A stretch of DNA of 64,000 bases from Hyphomicrobium sp. (GTDB lineage: Bacteria > Pseudomonadota > Alphaproteobacteria > Rhizobiales > Hyphomicrobiaceae), in contig JAKFUV010000003.1 in the NCBI GenBank assembly GCA_021732485.1, forward strand, positions 124,001 through 188,000, read 5' to 3'. The position numbers were made by a program, and so were the translations under genes. Of this stretch, positions 1 to 8,578 are shown one piece after another (within the stretch, counting starts at the first letter, position 1; each line of letters begins with the position of its first letter). The notes under the pieces are model-generated. The model made no database searches and had not been told where the DNA came from. It saw only the letters and a list, made by a program, of their open reading frames with translations.

Positions 1-361
1 ATGCTGGGTCGCAGGAGGGGTTGCCTTGAGCCGTCATCGGCAAGCGTTTCTGCCACAAAGCGGCAGCCGTTGGCAGGGGCCCATAAAAATGCGGGAACAT
101 CGCACCACTGCGGGATGCCTCGAAACGAAGAGCAGCACCAAGGGCGGCCGCATCGAATGCGACGAGCAAAAGGTCTGATGCGCCGGCGAAATGATGTTCG
201 AGTGTGCTCGCCACTTGATCGGCTGTGGAGAGATGGATGAAGCCATCGCGGCGATCATCCGCCGAGCCGGCGAACATGCCCGCCGCCTGCGCGGCACACC
301 AGTCGCTGTGCCGGACGATCTTGTAAACATAAGCACGCCTGGTGCTGCGATCGGCTGACAC
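1..361 (-). CDS. DUF952 family protein, 3' end cut by window edge
   Basis: This minus-strand frame stays open from about 391 to position 1, so the gene runs off the left edge. The translation carries the DUF952 hallmarks: a VYKIV start, a GMFAGSADDRRDGFIHLST block, an HHFAG..DLLLV segment, and FPHFYGPLP near the end of the visible part. DUF952 is a small cytosolic family of about 115 residues with no established biochemical role. A GTG at 361 has an AAGGG Shine-Dalgarno at 369-373 with 7 nt spacing. An ATG at 391 is the alternative start, but it has a poor ribosome site. The family assignment rests on several conserved blocks and is fairly firm; the function is unknown. Confidence 0.8.
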   Translation of the reverse strand, partial: MSADRSTRRAYVYKIVRHSDWCAAQAAGMFAGSADDRRDGFIHLSTADQVASTLEHHFAGASDLLLVAFDAAALGAALRFEASRSGAMFPHFYGPLPTAAALWQKRLPMTAQGNPSCDPA

Positions 362-619
362 ACTTGAGCCCTTGTTCACTTTTGGAATCATCGCTTTGCT
401 AGTGCCGTCAGTCGCCACATCTTCACTACACGGTTCAATTAGCGTTGCCGTGGCAAAACCGCTCGTCACATCGCGTCGCACAAGCGGCCAAAATAAATAG
501 CCGTTCGCCTCAGATTTGAGCACAAGGCCGGTGTGCGCCATGCTATGCTTAACGGTCATCGATTGCGATGCCTGCGATACGAAGAATGTTCGGAAAAAAT
601 CCTTGGAGAGCGATGTCTC

Positions 620-2401
620 GTGCTACCGGCTGCGTCATTGACAATCTCGAGTCTCTTGTCGACCCCATTTCTGTTGAACGTGCCGGTGTATCAGCGGCCT
701 TTCTCGTGGGGTGGCGATCAGGCCGAGCAGCTTTTTGACGACTTGCTGGAAGCTATGACCCTCGACGCCGAAAGTTCAACTGATCCAGGATACTTCATCG
801 GTACAATCCTGCTGATGGACGGGTCAGGTCTGGAACTCAAGCGAATTACGTCCAAAATTCCGACGCGCGAATTCGACATCGTGGACGGTCAGCAACGCCT
901 CGTCTCGTTGATGACATTATTTGCGGTTTTGCGCGACTTCGAAACCAATCCGCGACGACCGCTCGCGCGCCGAGCCCAGTCGATGCTGGTGGCCCAAATG
1001 GGAAGCCGTTTTTTTCGCACCGAGCGGTACCGGCTTCATGCCCAAGGCCAAGATAGGGAGATCCTTGAAGAGTACATTCTCAAAGTCGGCGGGACACAAA
1101 GCAATCCGATTTTGACGGATCCTGTTAGCAATCCATCAACGCTCCTGGCTGTTCGCGATAAGCTGAAAGCCTTAGTCAGCGGGCTCGCCGAAGATGAGCG
1201 CGAGCGCTTATTCGCCTACGCGGCTGATAAAGTTCATGTCGTCGTCATCGCCAGCAGCGACATTGATCGCGCCCATCGGCTGTTCATCGTTTTGAACGAG
1301 CGCGGCAAGAAACTTCAGCGCAATGACATTCTAAAAGCCGATGTTCTGAGCCGCATGCCTGAGGTCGACGTTGAGTGGGCGTCGCAAAAATGGGACGAAG
1401 TCGGCCAAATGCTCGGTCCGGATTTCGAGCACTTCTTCACGCACGTTCGTGCCATCTATGGCAACACTAGGCCACAAATTGTTTCCGGCGTTCGGGCCGT
1501 GGTCCGCCAAGCCGGCGGTGCGGAAGCGTTTTTTAAGTCGGTGTTCGTTCCGCTGGCTCAATCATACGCCGTCATTCGTCAACGTCGCGCGATTGCTATT
1601 ACTCCAGCGATCGCGAGGCATCTTCATTATTTGAATCGCATGGCCGATGGCGATTGGGCACCGGCTGCGATGTTGGTGATGAAAGATTTGGAACGCGACC
1701 CGATCCGCGTCGCAGCACTACTCGGCGAAATTGAGCGATTTGCGCTTCTCATGCGGTTGCTGTGCGCTGGTACCGGCAAACGGGTCCGCCGCTTTAGCGA
1801 CATCATTGCGGCGCTGCGATCCGATACAAATGTCAATGCATCGCATCCGGTATTTCAGTTAACCCGCGAGGAGACACGAAGTATCGCGTTTCATCTCAAA
1901 GATCTCCACAAACGAAATCCCAAAGCATGCAAGCTGCTGCTGCTGCGATTGAGTGATGAGATCAGCGGCGACATTTCGAATGTCAACCCTGACGACTACA
2001 CCATCGAGCACGTGCTGCCGCAGCGCCCGTCCGCAACCAGTGAATGGCGCCGGTGGTTTCCAGTATCGGAAGAGCGTCTCAGGGCCACTGAAAGCCTTGG
2101 CAACCTAGTGCTGATCACCCAGCAACAGAACGATCGCGCGAGAAACGCATCGTGGAGTTCGAAAAAAGACATCTATGCTGCCGCCAATGTCAGGGCGCCG
2201 CTACTCGCCATTACCGACGACGTGTTGGACACTGCCGAATGGCGGTCACAGGACGTTGACGCTCGTGAGCAAAAACTCATTGGCATGATCGACCGGTTGT
2301 GGCGGACCGATTTCACGGCGTTGCGCAAGTCGGTCGGGCGTCTTGAGGACGTGGACACGTCGCCGCCATCGTTACCGTCGGACCGCTCCATCTCGCATTG
2401 A
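620..2401 (+). CDS. GmrSD-type restriction protein (DUF262 + DUF1524)
   Basis: A protein of about 593 residues with the two domains of GmrSD-like modification-dependent restriction enzymes. The N-terminal DUF262 half has VPVYQRPFSWG near the start and DIVDGQQRL further on, the ParB-like nucleotide-binding signature. The C-terminal DUF1524 half has YTIEHVLPQ followed by LGNLVLITQQQN and a basic W.SKK stretch, which form the His-Asn nuclease core. Such proteins cleave glucosylated or otherwise modified phage DNA using NTP. I chose GTG 620 because GGAG at 604-607 precedes it and the protein then begins just before the conserved fold; GTG 533 or ATG 545 would add an unconserved leader. It stands alone, convergent with lysK, about 9 kb from the main defence island. 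Confidence 0.85.
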   Translation: MLPAASLTISSLLSTPFLLNVPVYQRPFSWGGDQAEQLFDDLLEAMTLDAESSTDPGYFIGTILLMDGSGLELKRITSKIPTREFDIVDGQQRLVSLMTLFAVLRDFETNPRRPLARRAQSMLVAQMGSRFFRTERYRLHAQGQDREILEEYILKVGGTQSNPILTDPVSNPSTLLAVRDKLKALVSGLAEDERERLFAYAADKVHVVVIASSDIDRAHRLFIVLNERGKKLQRNDILKADVLSRMPEVDVEWASQKWDEVGQMLGPDFEHFFTHVRAIYGNTRPQIVSGVRAVVRQAGGAEAFFKSVFVPLAQSYAVIRQRRAIAITPAIARHLHYLNRMADGDWAPAAMLVMKDLERDPIRVAALLGEIERFALLMRLLCAGTGKRVRRFSDIIAALRSDTNVNASHPVFQLTREETRSIAFHLKDLHKRNPKACKLLLLRLSDEISGDISNVNPDDYTIEHVLPQRPSATSEWRRWFPVSEERLRATESLGNLVLITQQQNDRARNASWSSKKDIYAAANVRAPLLAITDDVLDTAEWRSQDVDAREQKLIGMIDRLWRTDFTALRKSVGRLEDVDTSPPSLPSDRSISH

Positions 2402-2486
2402 AGCTGATCCGTTTGCCGCAAAGCAGACGGGATAGGTTTAATTCCGCCTGCCGAAAAAGCTCTATTTGACGAGCTGCACAGATTTC

Positions 2487-4160
2487 TTAAGCGGCTGCCG
2501 AAGCAAGCGAACCGGCAACGGCTTGTGCAATCAGCGCGCGGGTTTCAGCAATCCCGTAAAGCGCGATAAACGTGCCAAGGCGCGGGCCGCGCTCTTGGCC
2601 TAACAATGTCTCATAAATGGCCTGAAACCACTCGAGCTTAACGCCTGGCCCACCATGTGGACCCGCCTTGGCGGTGTCCTGATAGCGTGGGATGGCGCGC
2701 GCAACATCAAGCAGCGCATTTTGAATCTCGTCGGCGCTGGCAGTCGCCGGCAGCCGGCTAAGGGTGGCGTCCAGCGACGCCAACGCCGCCGCCTCGACGT
2801 CATCAGGGGGCCGGTATTTCTTCGACGGCTTGACGAAATCATTGAAGTACCGAATGGCGTAGTCGGAAAGCTTGTCCAGAATCGGATTTGCAGCCGCGGT
2901 AGCGCCCGGCGAGTAACGGCGCAAAAAACCCCAAAGCACGTCCTTGTTTGCTGCGTTGGAGACCGACACGAGGTTCAACAGCAACCCAAACGTAATGGGC
3001 AGTTCGGACCTTGGCGGATGACCGCTATGAATGTGCCACACCGGATTGTCGAGTTGCTGTTTGCCGTCTTGCTTTTCAAAGCTCGCAAGGAACTGCAAAT
3101 ATTCATCGACCGCGCGCGGTATCACATCGAAGAAGAGCTTCTTCGCCGTTTTTGGCTTTTGAAACATGTAGAGCGAGAGGCTCTCGGGTGATGCGTAGGT
3201 CAGCCAGTCCTCAATCGTCAGGCCGTTGCCCTTCGATTTCGAAATTTTTTCACCATTCTCGTCCAGAAAAAGCTCGTAGTTGAAACCTTCCGGCGGCGTG
3301 CCACCCAATGCCTTGCAGATCTTGGACGCCAACGCGACGCTGTCGATCAAATCTTTTCCGGCCATTTCGTAGTCGATACCGAGCGCCGTCCAGCGCATCG
3401 CCCAATCGGCTTTCCACTGACATTTGACGCGGCCACCGGTGACCAGCGTTTCGACTCTATCTCCGGTCTCTGGGTCGATATACGTGATCGTCCCGGCGCC
3501 AACATCTCGTGCCACCATCGGAACTTGCAGCACGCGGCCGGTCCGCGGACAAACTGGCAAAAACGGGGAGTAAGTCGCTTGCCGTTCACTGCCGAGTGTC
3601 GGCAGCATGATGGCCATGACCTTGTCGTAAGTTGCGAGCAGCTTGAGCAATGCAGCATCGAACATGCCCGACGTGTAGCACTGTGTTGCAGAATGGAATT
3701 CGTAAGCAAAACCGAAGCGGTCGAGGAAATCGCGCAACATCGCATTGTTGTGGTGAGCGAAACTTTCGAACTTCTCGAACGGATCGGGCACCACCGTCAG
3801 CGGCTTGTCGAGATGCTGCCGCAGCAGATCCTGGTTCGGCACATTGCTTGGAACTTTCCGCAGTCCGTCCATGTCGTCGGAAAAACAGATCAGTCGGGTC
3901 GCGCGGCGGCCTTCGGTCAGGATTTCGAACGCGTGGCGCACCATTGTTGTTCGCGCCACCTCTCCGAAGGTGCCGATGTGCGGAAGCCCCGAAGGCCCAT
4001 AGCCGGTCTCAAACAGAACGGTCTTTGCGTCGCCGCCAGGCAATTGATCGAGGCGCTTGATTAGCCGGCGCGCTTCTTCAAATGGCCAAGCGCGTGAATC
4101 ATTGAGCGCTGCGGCTTGGCTTGCTGACAAGAGCGGCGCTGTGGTTTGTATCGTCGACAT
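2487..4160 (-). CDS. lysK: lysyl-tRNA synthetase, class I
   Basis: This cytosolic enzyme charges tRNA-Lys with lysine using ATP. Its class I fold is shown by GLPHIGT at residues 59-64 (the HIGH signature) and KISKSKG near residue 302 (the KMSKS loop). [13 protein letters not shown] and [11 protein letters not shown] in the middle are characteristic of archaeal/alphaproteobacterial class I LysRS rather than the class II LysS. Length is 557 residues, normal for the family. It ends in a TAA at 2487, convergent with the upstream restriction gene. It appears intact and is a strong marker that this flank is core chromosome. Confidence 0.95.
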   Translation of the reverse strand: MSTIQTTAPLLSASQAAALNDSRAWPFEEARRLIKRLDQLPGGDAKTVLFETGYGPSGLPHIGTFGEVARTTMVRHAFEILTEGRRATRLICFSDDMDGLRKVPSNVPNQDLLRQHLDKPLTVVPDPFEKFESFAHHNNAMLRDFLDRFGFAYEFHSATQCYTSGMFDAALLKLLATYDKVMAIMLPTLGSERQATYSPFLPVCPRTGRVLQVPMVARDVGAGTITYIDPETGDRVETLVTGGRVKCQWKADWAMRWTALGIDYEMAGKDLIDSVALASKICKALGGTPPEGFNYELFLDENGEKISKSKGNGLTIEDWLTYASPESLSLYMFQKPKTAKKLFFDVIPRAVDEYLQFLASFEKQDGKQQLDNPVWHIHSGHPPRSELPITFGLLLNLVSVSNAANKDVLWGFLRRYSPGATAAANPILDKLSDYAIRYFNDFVKPSKKYRPPDDVEAAALASLDATLSRLPATASADEIQNALLDVARAIPRYQDTAKAGPHGGPGVKLEWFQAIYETLLGQERGPRLGTFIALYGIAETRALIAQAVAGSLASAAA

Positions 4161-4265
4161 CGGACTTGAGAGCTTCTCGGTTGGAGCATGCGCCAGCGGG
4201 TCCAGCAGCGCGACAGAAGGGCGGCACCGTAGGTTGCCGTTTTAATGGCGTCAACGCGCGGGGCG

Positions 4266-4937
4266 TCAAGCGTCCAACAGGGCCGCCACGAATGATTTTA
4301 CGGCATCTGCGGCCGCTGTCAGGTTTTGCTTGCGCGTAAAACCCGAATTGCCGCGCGGGCCGAGATCGTGATCGCCGTCAGCCGCCCAGTGAAACGTAAT
4401 ACTCTCTGAAAGCCGCATGGCTTCGACTTCAGCTTTAGATCCGAACGGATCGCGGACGCCTTGAATGACGAGTGCCGGGCACGTCAGTGCGGTCAAGTGC
4501 GCGATGCGCAGCTGCGCCGGTTTGCCGACTGGATGGAACGGATAGCCGAGGCAGATCAGCCCGGCGATGTGGCGATCGCGAAAGGCTTGGTCGGCGATCA
4601 GGCTGGCAACCCTGCCCCCGAGTGACTTGCCGCCGATAAAAATCCGCTGGGTCCGAGCTGATCCGGCCCGGAGTTCGTCGAGATGGGTGATGAATTCGGC
4701 CACGAGTTTTTCAACGGACGGCGGCGGCCGGCGTGATCCACCTTGGCGTCGCTGCGCCATGTATTGAAATTCAAAGCGCGTCACGGCGATGCTGCGCTCT
4801 GCCAACAAATCGCTGACCGTCTCCAGGAATGGCGAGGTCATGCCTGTGCCAGCGCCGTGGGCAAGGACGAGTCGCGCGGCGGCTGTTTCAGGGCCGGTGG
4901 TCAGGTACAAAGTTCGCGCTGCGGTTGTCATGGTCAT
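4266..4937 (-). CDS. alpha/beta hydrolase, Tex30/KANL3-like
   Basis: A 223-residue cytosolic alpha/beta hydrolase-fold protein. LVLAHGAGTGMTS near residue 25 forms the oxyanion region, FIGGKSLGGRVAS near residue 105 is the nucleophile elbow with GKSLGG, CPALVIQGVRDPFG holds the acidic residue, and WAADGDHDL holds the histidine. The set matches the KANL3/Tex30-like family, often annotated as dienelactone hydrolase-like. Substrate is unknown. It lies downstream of a divergent mepA gene and about 100 bp from lysK. Fold assignment is firm; function is not. Confidence 0.8.
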   Translation of the reverse strand: MTMTTAARTLYLTTGPETAAARLVLAHGAGTGMTSPFLETVSDLLAERSIAVTRFEFQYMAQRRQGGSRRPPPSVEKLVAEFITHLDELRAGSARTQRIFIGGKSLGGRVASLIADQAFRDRHIAGLICLGYPFHPVGKPAQLRIAHLTALTCPALVIQGVRDPFGSKAEVEAMRLSESITFHWAADGDHDLGPRGNSGFTRKQNLTAAADAVKSFVAALLDA

Positions 4938-5129
4938 AGACTACTACGTGAACGCCTTGCAGCCGAAGTTTCGCCGCAGCGATCGAACAAAAAATGCCGT
5001 TGTACCAATGACTAGTAAACTTGTGTTATCTGCTTGAGAGAGCACCGAAAAATACTTTTACAGCATTCGGCTGCGGCGCAAAAAGTGCTGCTGAATTTTG
5101 CCGGAAATTCAGGTATACTGGCGTCTGAG

Positions 5130-6656
5130 ATGTCATCGCAGGGATACAGAATGCGGGCCGGTCGCCTGTTTCTATTGCTGACGAGTTTGACTGCCGCCGG
5201 CATTGTTGCTGCGCGGCCCGGTACAGTGCTGCCGATCGTTAAGACTTACGCGGCTTGGATAATCGCTGCCACGACTTCGGCAATCGCCGTTGCAGAGCCG
5301 GCTCATAAAATCACCGCGTCCGATGCGGTGCCAGGAGCTGCGGCCCCGCGGGACATAGAACATAGTCCGTCGGCAGATTCACCGGAACAGAATTTGCCCA
5401 GCTTTGTATCCGGTGCCGCTCATTTGAACTTTGGCGCCAATGCTGACGACAATTCTGCTGGTCAAATGGCAGATGTTCTTCAAGATGCTCAAACGGCGGA
5501 TCGGCCATCTGCGACGGCATCTCTACAACCAGTTTCCACGGCAACCGAAGCGTCGGGCCAAGCGGCAAAGACGACCGGCGAAAAACCACCGACACCAATT
5601 GTCCTCAGCGTTGAGCCGATCCCACCTCGCGAGGCACCGGCGGAAACTGCCAACATTGCAACCGCTCCGTCAGCAGTCGAGACGGCCCCGCCGCCAATTG
5701 CTGCAAAGGCACTTTTTGGCGCAGCAACGACGGCCGCGCCATTGGCATCGCGGGCGATTGGCACATATTCACGCGGATGCCTGGCTGGCGCCGTCGCGTT
5801 GCCTGTCGACGGTCCGGCATGGCAGGCCATGCGGCTGTCGCGCAATCGCAATTGGGGGCATCCCAAGCTTGTTTCATTGGTCGAGCGTCTGGCCCTCGAC
5901 GCGCAAAAGTTCGACAATTGGCCAGGTCTTTTGGTCGGCGATATTTCGCAGCCGCGGGGAGGGCCGATGTTGACAGGGCACGCCAGCCATCAAGTCGGGC
6001 TCGACGCGGATGTCTGGTTGACGCCGATGCCAAGCAAGCGACTGACACGGAAAGAGCGTGAAGAGATCTCCGCCACGTCGATGCTCGATCAGACCGATCT
6101 CGCAGTTGATCCAAAAATATTCACCGAGCAACACGTTAAGCTGATCAAAAGGGCTGCGTCCTATCCAGCGGTTGAGCGCGTACTTGTGCATCCCGCCATC
6201 AAGAAGTCGCTCTGCGAGGCTGCTGGCACAGACCGCAAGTGGCTCGGCAAAGTCCGCCCGATTGGTGGCCATTATTATCATTTCCACATCCGGATCGGGT
6301 GCCCGCCGGGTTCGACGGTATGCAAACCTCAGGTGCCGCCCACCGGTGACGATGGTTGCGGCAAGGAAGTGCAGGAATGGTTGGCAAGATTGGCTCCGCC
6401 CAAAGGTCCGCCGCCGCCGAAGCCTCCAGGTTACAAGCCGCCACCACCTGTGCCGCCTGTGACGATGGCAGAATTGCCCAAGGAGTGCAGTGCAGTCCTT
6501 GAAAGCGGACCGGACGGTGTTCGCCAGCCATTAACAGCCATTAAGGACGATGTTCCGATGGGCGGCCTCGGGGAATCCAAGGCTGGTGCTTTTGTTGCCG
6601 GAGCGGCGCTCCGGCCGCACATCACGAGCTCAAAGGCTGTGGAGAAGGGCCAGTGA
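5130..6656 (+). CDS. mepA: penicillin-insensitive murein endopeptidase (MepA family, M74)
   Basis: A predicted periplasmic LAS metallopeptidase that would cleave D-Ala-mDAP cross-links in peptidoglycan. The catalytic part carries GHASHQVGLDADVWL near residue 283 and HYYHFHIRIGCP near residue 381, supplying the zinc-binding His and Asp residues of MepA. The N-terminus has a hydrophobic signal segment just after MRAGR. About 200 residues of Ala/Pro/Thr-rich low-complexity linker separate it from the enzyme, and a proline-rich stretch follows it. At 508 residues it is about twice the length of E. coli MepA because of these linkers. ATG 5130 and ATG 5151 are both plausible starts; the open frame extends further upstream only to a TTG at 5034. 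Confidence 0.85.
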   Translation: MSSQGYRMRAGRLFLLLTSLTAAGIVAARPGTVLPIVKTYAAWIIAATTSAIAVAEPAHKITASDAVPGAAAPRDIEHSPSADSPEQNLPSFVSGAAHLNFGANADDNSAGQMADVLQDAQTADRPSATASLQPVSTATEASGQAAKTTGEKPPTPIVLSVEPIPPREAPAETANIATAPSAVETAPPPIAAKALFGAATTAAPLASRAIGTYSRGCLAGAVALPVDGPAWQAMRLSRNRNWGHPKLVSLVERLALDAQKFDNWPGLLVGDISQPRGGPMLTGHASHQVGLDADVWLTPMPSKRLTRKEREEISATSMLDQTDLAVDPKIFTEQHVKLIKRAASYPAVERVLVHPAIKKSLCEAAGTDRKWLGKVRPIGGHYYHFHIRIGCPPGSTVCKPQVPPTGDDGCGKEVQEWLARLAPPKGPPPPKPPGYKPPPPVPPVTMAELPKECSAVLESGPDGVRQPLTAIKDDVPMGGLGESKAGAFVAGAALRPHITSSKAVEKGQ

Positions 6657-6732
6657 GCCCGCCGAAATTGCAGTCTATATTGCCGACCAGCATTTGCTGT
6701 TGATCTGCAATCTTGCACGTCACGCTTTTTTG

Positions 6733-7410
6733 CTAGCCGGCGATCGTCTCGCGCTCGAGAGGACTGGCTCCCGGCATTGGACAGGCAACGCCTGTGCCGG
6801 CAAGGCCGCAATAACCGTGCGGAACCTTCGCCAAATACTGCTGATGTGAGGCTTCCGCGAAATAAAACGGTGGCGCATCGCGAATTTCCGTAGTGATCGG
6901 TCCAAAGCCACGCGCCTGCAGCGCTGACGCGTAAGCCGCCCGCGAAGCTTCTGCGGTCTGGAGTTGATCAGCTGTCGACGTGTAAATCGTCGACCGATAC
7001 TGCGTGCCGACGTCATTGCCCTGGCGATAGCCCTGGGTCGGGTCATGCGATTCCCAGAACGTTGCGAGTAGCGCTTCAAAACTTATGACTGCGGGATCGA
7101 AAGCGACGCGCACCGTCTCGGCGTGTCCGGTCGTTCCGGTGCAGACTTCGTCGTACGTCGGATTGACTGTGAAACCACCCTGATAACCGACCGCCGTGAT
7201 CCAAATTCCGCGGCCAAGCTGCCAAAACAGGCGCTCAGCGCCCCAGAAACAACCAAGACCGAAATCAACGTGGTCGATGCCTGTTGGATAGGCTGGGTGC
7301 AGCGGTCGAGACAATACATAATGCTCGGCCGATGCGGCGAGGATCGGAGTTGATCGGCCTTTTGGGGCGGAGTCGGCGGTTGCCATGGCTTTGCTTCGAC
7401 GTAAAAACAT
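6733..7410 (-). CDS. msrA: peptide-methionine (S)-S-oxide reductase
   Basis: MsrA reduces methionine-S-sulfoxide in proteins using thioredoxin. The catalytic GLGCFWG is at residues 51-57 with Cys54 as nucleophile. [13 protein letters not shown], the QYRS block and the C-terminal [14 protein letters not shown] with resolving cysteines follow in the usual order. It has 225 residues, typical of the longer MsrA form. ATG 7410 is supported by an AGGAA ribosome site 8 nt upstream. There is no signal peptide, so it is cytosolic. It is a single-gene unit convergent with mepA. Confidence 0.95.
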   Translation of the reverse strand: MFLRRSKAMATADSAPKGRSTPILAASAEHYVLSRPLHPAYPTGIDHVDFGLGCFWGAERLFWQLGRGIWITAVGYQGGFTVNPTYDEVCTGTTGHAETVRVAFDPAVISFEALLATFWESHDPTQGYRQGNDVGTQYRSTIYTSTADQLQTAEASRAAYASALQARGFGPITTEIRDAPPFYFAEASHQQYLAKVPHGYCGLAGTGVACPMPGASPLERETIAG

Positions 7411-7565
7411 TTCGGTGTTTCCTTGATTTCAGCGCATCGTCGCAGCTTCTAGCCGGCAAGACGCCACCCTCAATTGAGTGCTCAATTGCGATACCTGCTA
7501 ATACGCTGACCACTCGCCGAGTGTTTCATCGTATGTCATGCGGTCGCATCGATGACATTGTCTTG

Positions 7566-8057
7566 TCAGTTCACGAAAACGCGAACATCGCGTCGTGGTC
7601 TGCCCGCGTAGCCAGTCAAAATGGCGAGGCAGGCAAAAATCATCCATGCCGGTAATTCAAGAACCGATGTCAGGATTGGGTTCCAAAGCTGCGGGCTCGT
7701 TGTCCGGATGATGGCTGTTTCGGTGGCTGATAAGAGAGACGGCGTGAAAATTGTCAGATAATCGAGCAGCGTCGTCGCGCCAAGCGCGCCCTCGGGTTGG
7801 GTTGGCCTCGACCAGTCGGCAATGGCCGCGATAACAGCGATGAGAGCAAACAGGGCCGACAGGAAACGTAACATCAACCGCGGTCGCGTTTTGGCGCCGA
7901 AACTGGCAACGACGAGAGCTGCAATCCATCCGGCGATTGCCACGCGCCGAAGCCAAACCGGCGGCGGTTCACCGCTTTGCTGCCATATGAGAAACGCTGC
8001 AATTGTGACCATAAGTGCCGCGAGTGCAATTAGGTTCAACAGGCGCTGAGCGGTCAT
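7566..8057 (-). CDS. small integral membrane protein, unknown
   Basis: A 163-residue protein with four predicted membrane segments: residues 5-25, 38-55, 63-83, and a C-terminal one ending in the WMIFACLAILTGYAG stretch. No catalytic motif was recognised. I chose ATG 8057 because the first membrane helix begins directly after it; the longer frame to 8129 would add an arginine-rich leader unlike a membrane-protein start. Four-helix topology resembles many uncharacterised inner-membrane proteins. It sits between msrA and the tRNA-Ser gene with no operon partner. Confidence 0.55.
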   Translation of the reverse strand: MTAQRLLNLIALAALMVTIAAFLIWQQSGEPPPVWLRRVAIAGWIAALVVASFGAKTRPRLMLRFLSALFALIAVIAAIADWSRPTQPEGALGATTLLDYLTIFTPSLLSATETAIIRTTSPQLWNPILTSVLELPAWMIFACLAILTGYAGRPRRDVRVFVN

Positions 8058-8256
8058 CGATCGTACTCGCGTGGCCGAGCGGTGTGTTGCCCGTTGGCAG
8101 TTTGTGCGGCGCTGCGCGCACGGCGTCAAGGTCGTCCGTCTGTCTCGGAATGCGATGCGCAGTTAAGACGAAGCCCTGTTGGCGACCATGTTCTCGAGGC
8201 GCGAGTTGCGTCGAAGCGGTGGATCGGTATAGTGCCCGCCGTTCCAGGCATTTTGC

Positions 8257-8346
8257 GGAGGGATGGCCGAGTGGTTGAAGGCGCTCGCCTGGAACGCGTG
8301 TAGGCTCGTAAGGGTCTCGTGGGTTCGAATCCCACTCCCTCCGCCA
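8257..8346 (+). tRNA. tRNA-Ser (anticodon GGA)
   Basis: A class II tRNA. The acceptor GGAGGGA at 8257-8263 pairs with TCCCTCC at 8336-8342, followed by discriminator G and an encoded CCA. The D arm reads GCC..GGC, the anticodon loop is CTGGAAC with GGA as anticodon, a long variable arm (TAGGCTCGTAAGGGTCTC region) follows, and the T arm GTGGGTTCGAATCCCAC is perfect. It decodes UCC/UCU. One U-U mismatch lies in the anticodon stem. It borders the recombinase island, and tRNA-Ser genes are frequent integration landmarks. Confidence 0.95.
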
Positions 8347-8439
8347 TCCAGTCCGGTCTCAGCGCGCTGTTTTTGCGCCGCCCGGGTTGGGCCCGGAAAT
8401 GGCCCCATATGGCGGCATTTCTGCCTGTCCGGTTTTGCG

Positions 8440-8523
8440 AACGGTCCCGGGAGACTGCAACAAGACCTTCCTCAGCCGTCCCGAAACGCCAAAGTCTCTG
8501 GCGCCCGAAATTCCGGGACCGTT
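8440..8523. repeat. inverted repeat between tRNA-Ser and recombinase, candidate att site
   Basis: AACGGTCCCGG at 8440-8450 is perfectly inverted as CCGGGACCGTT at 8513-8523, with a 62-nt spacer that contains a partial third match (CCGTCCCG at about 8476). It lies downstream of the 3' end of the serine recombinase gene and 94 bp after the tRNA. Such symmetric sites are where large serine recombinases bind, so an attL-type role is possible. A hairpin acting on the recombinase transcript is the alternative. The repeat is seen; its function is inferred. Confidence 0.4.
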
Positions 8524-8578
8524 TCAGGTTAGCCGATGCCTTGTGATTGATGGAGATCAGGCTCGATCGCGCTCTGTG

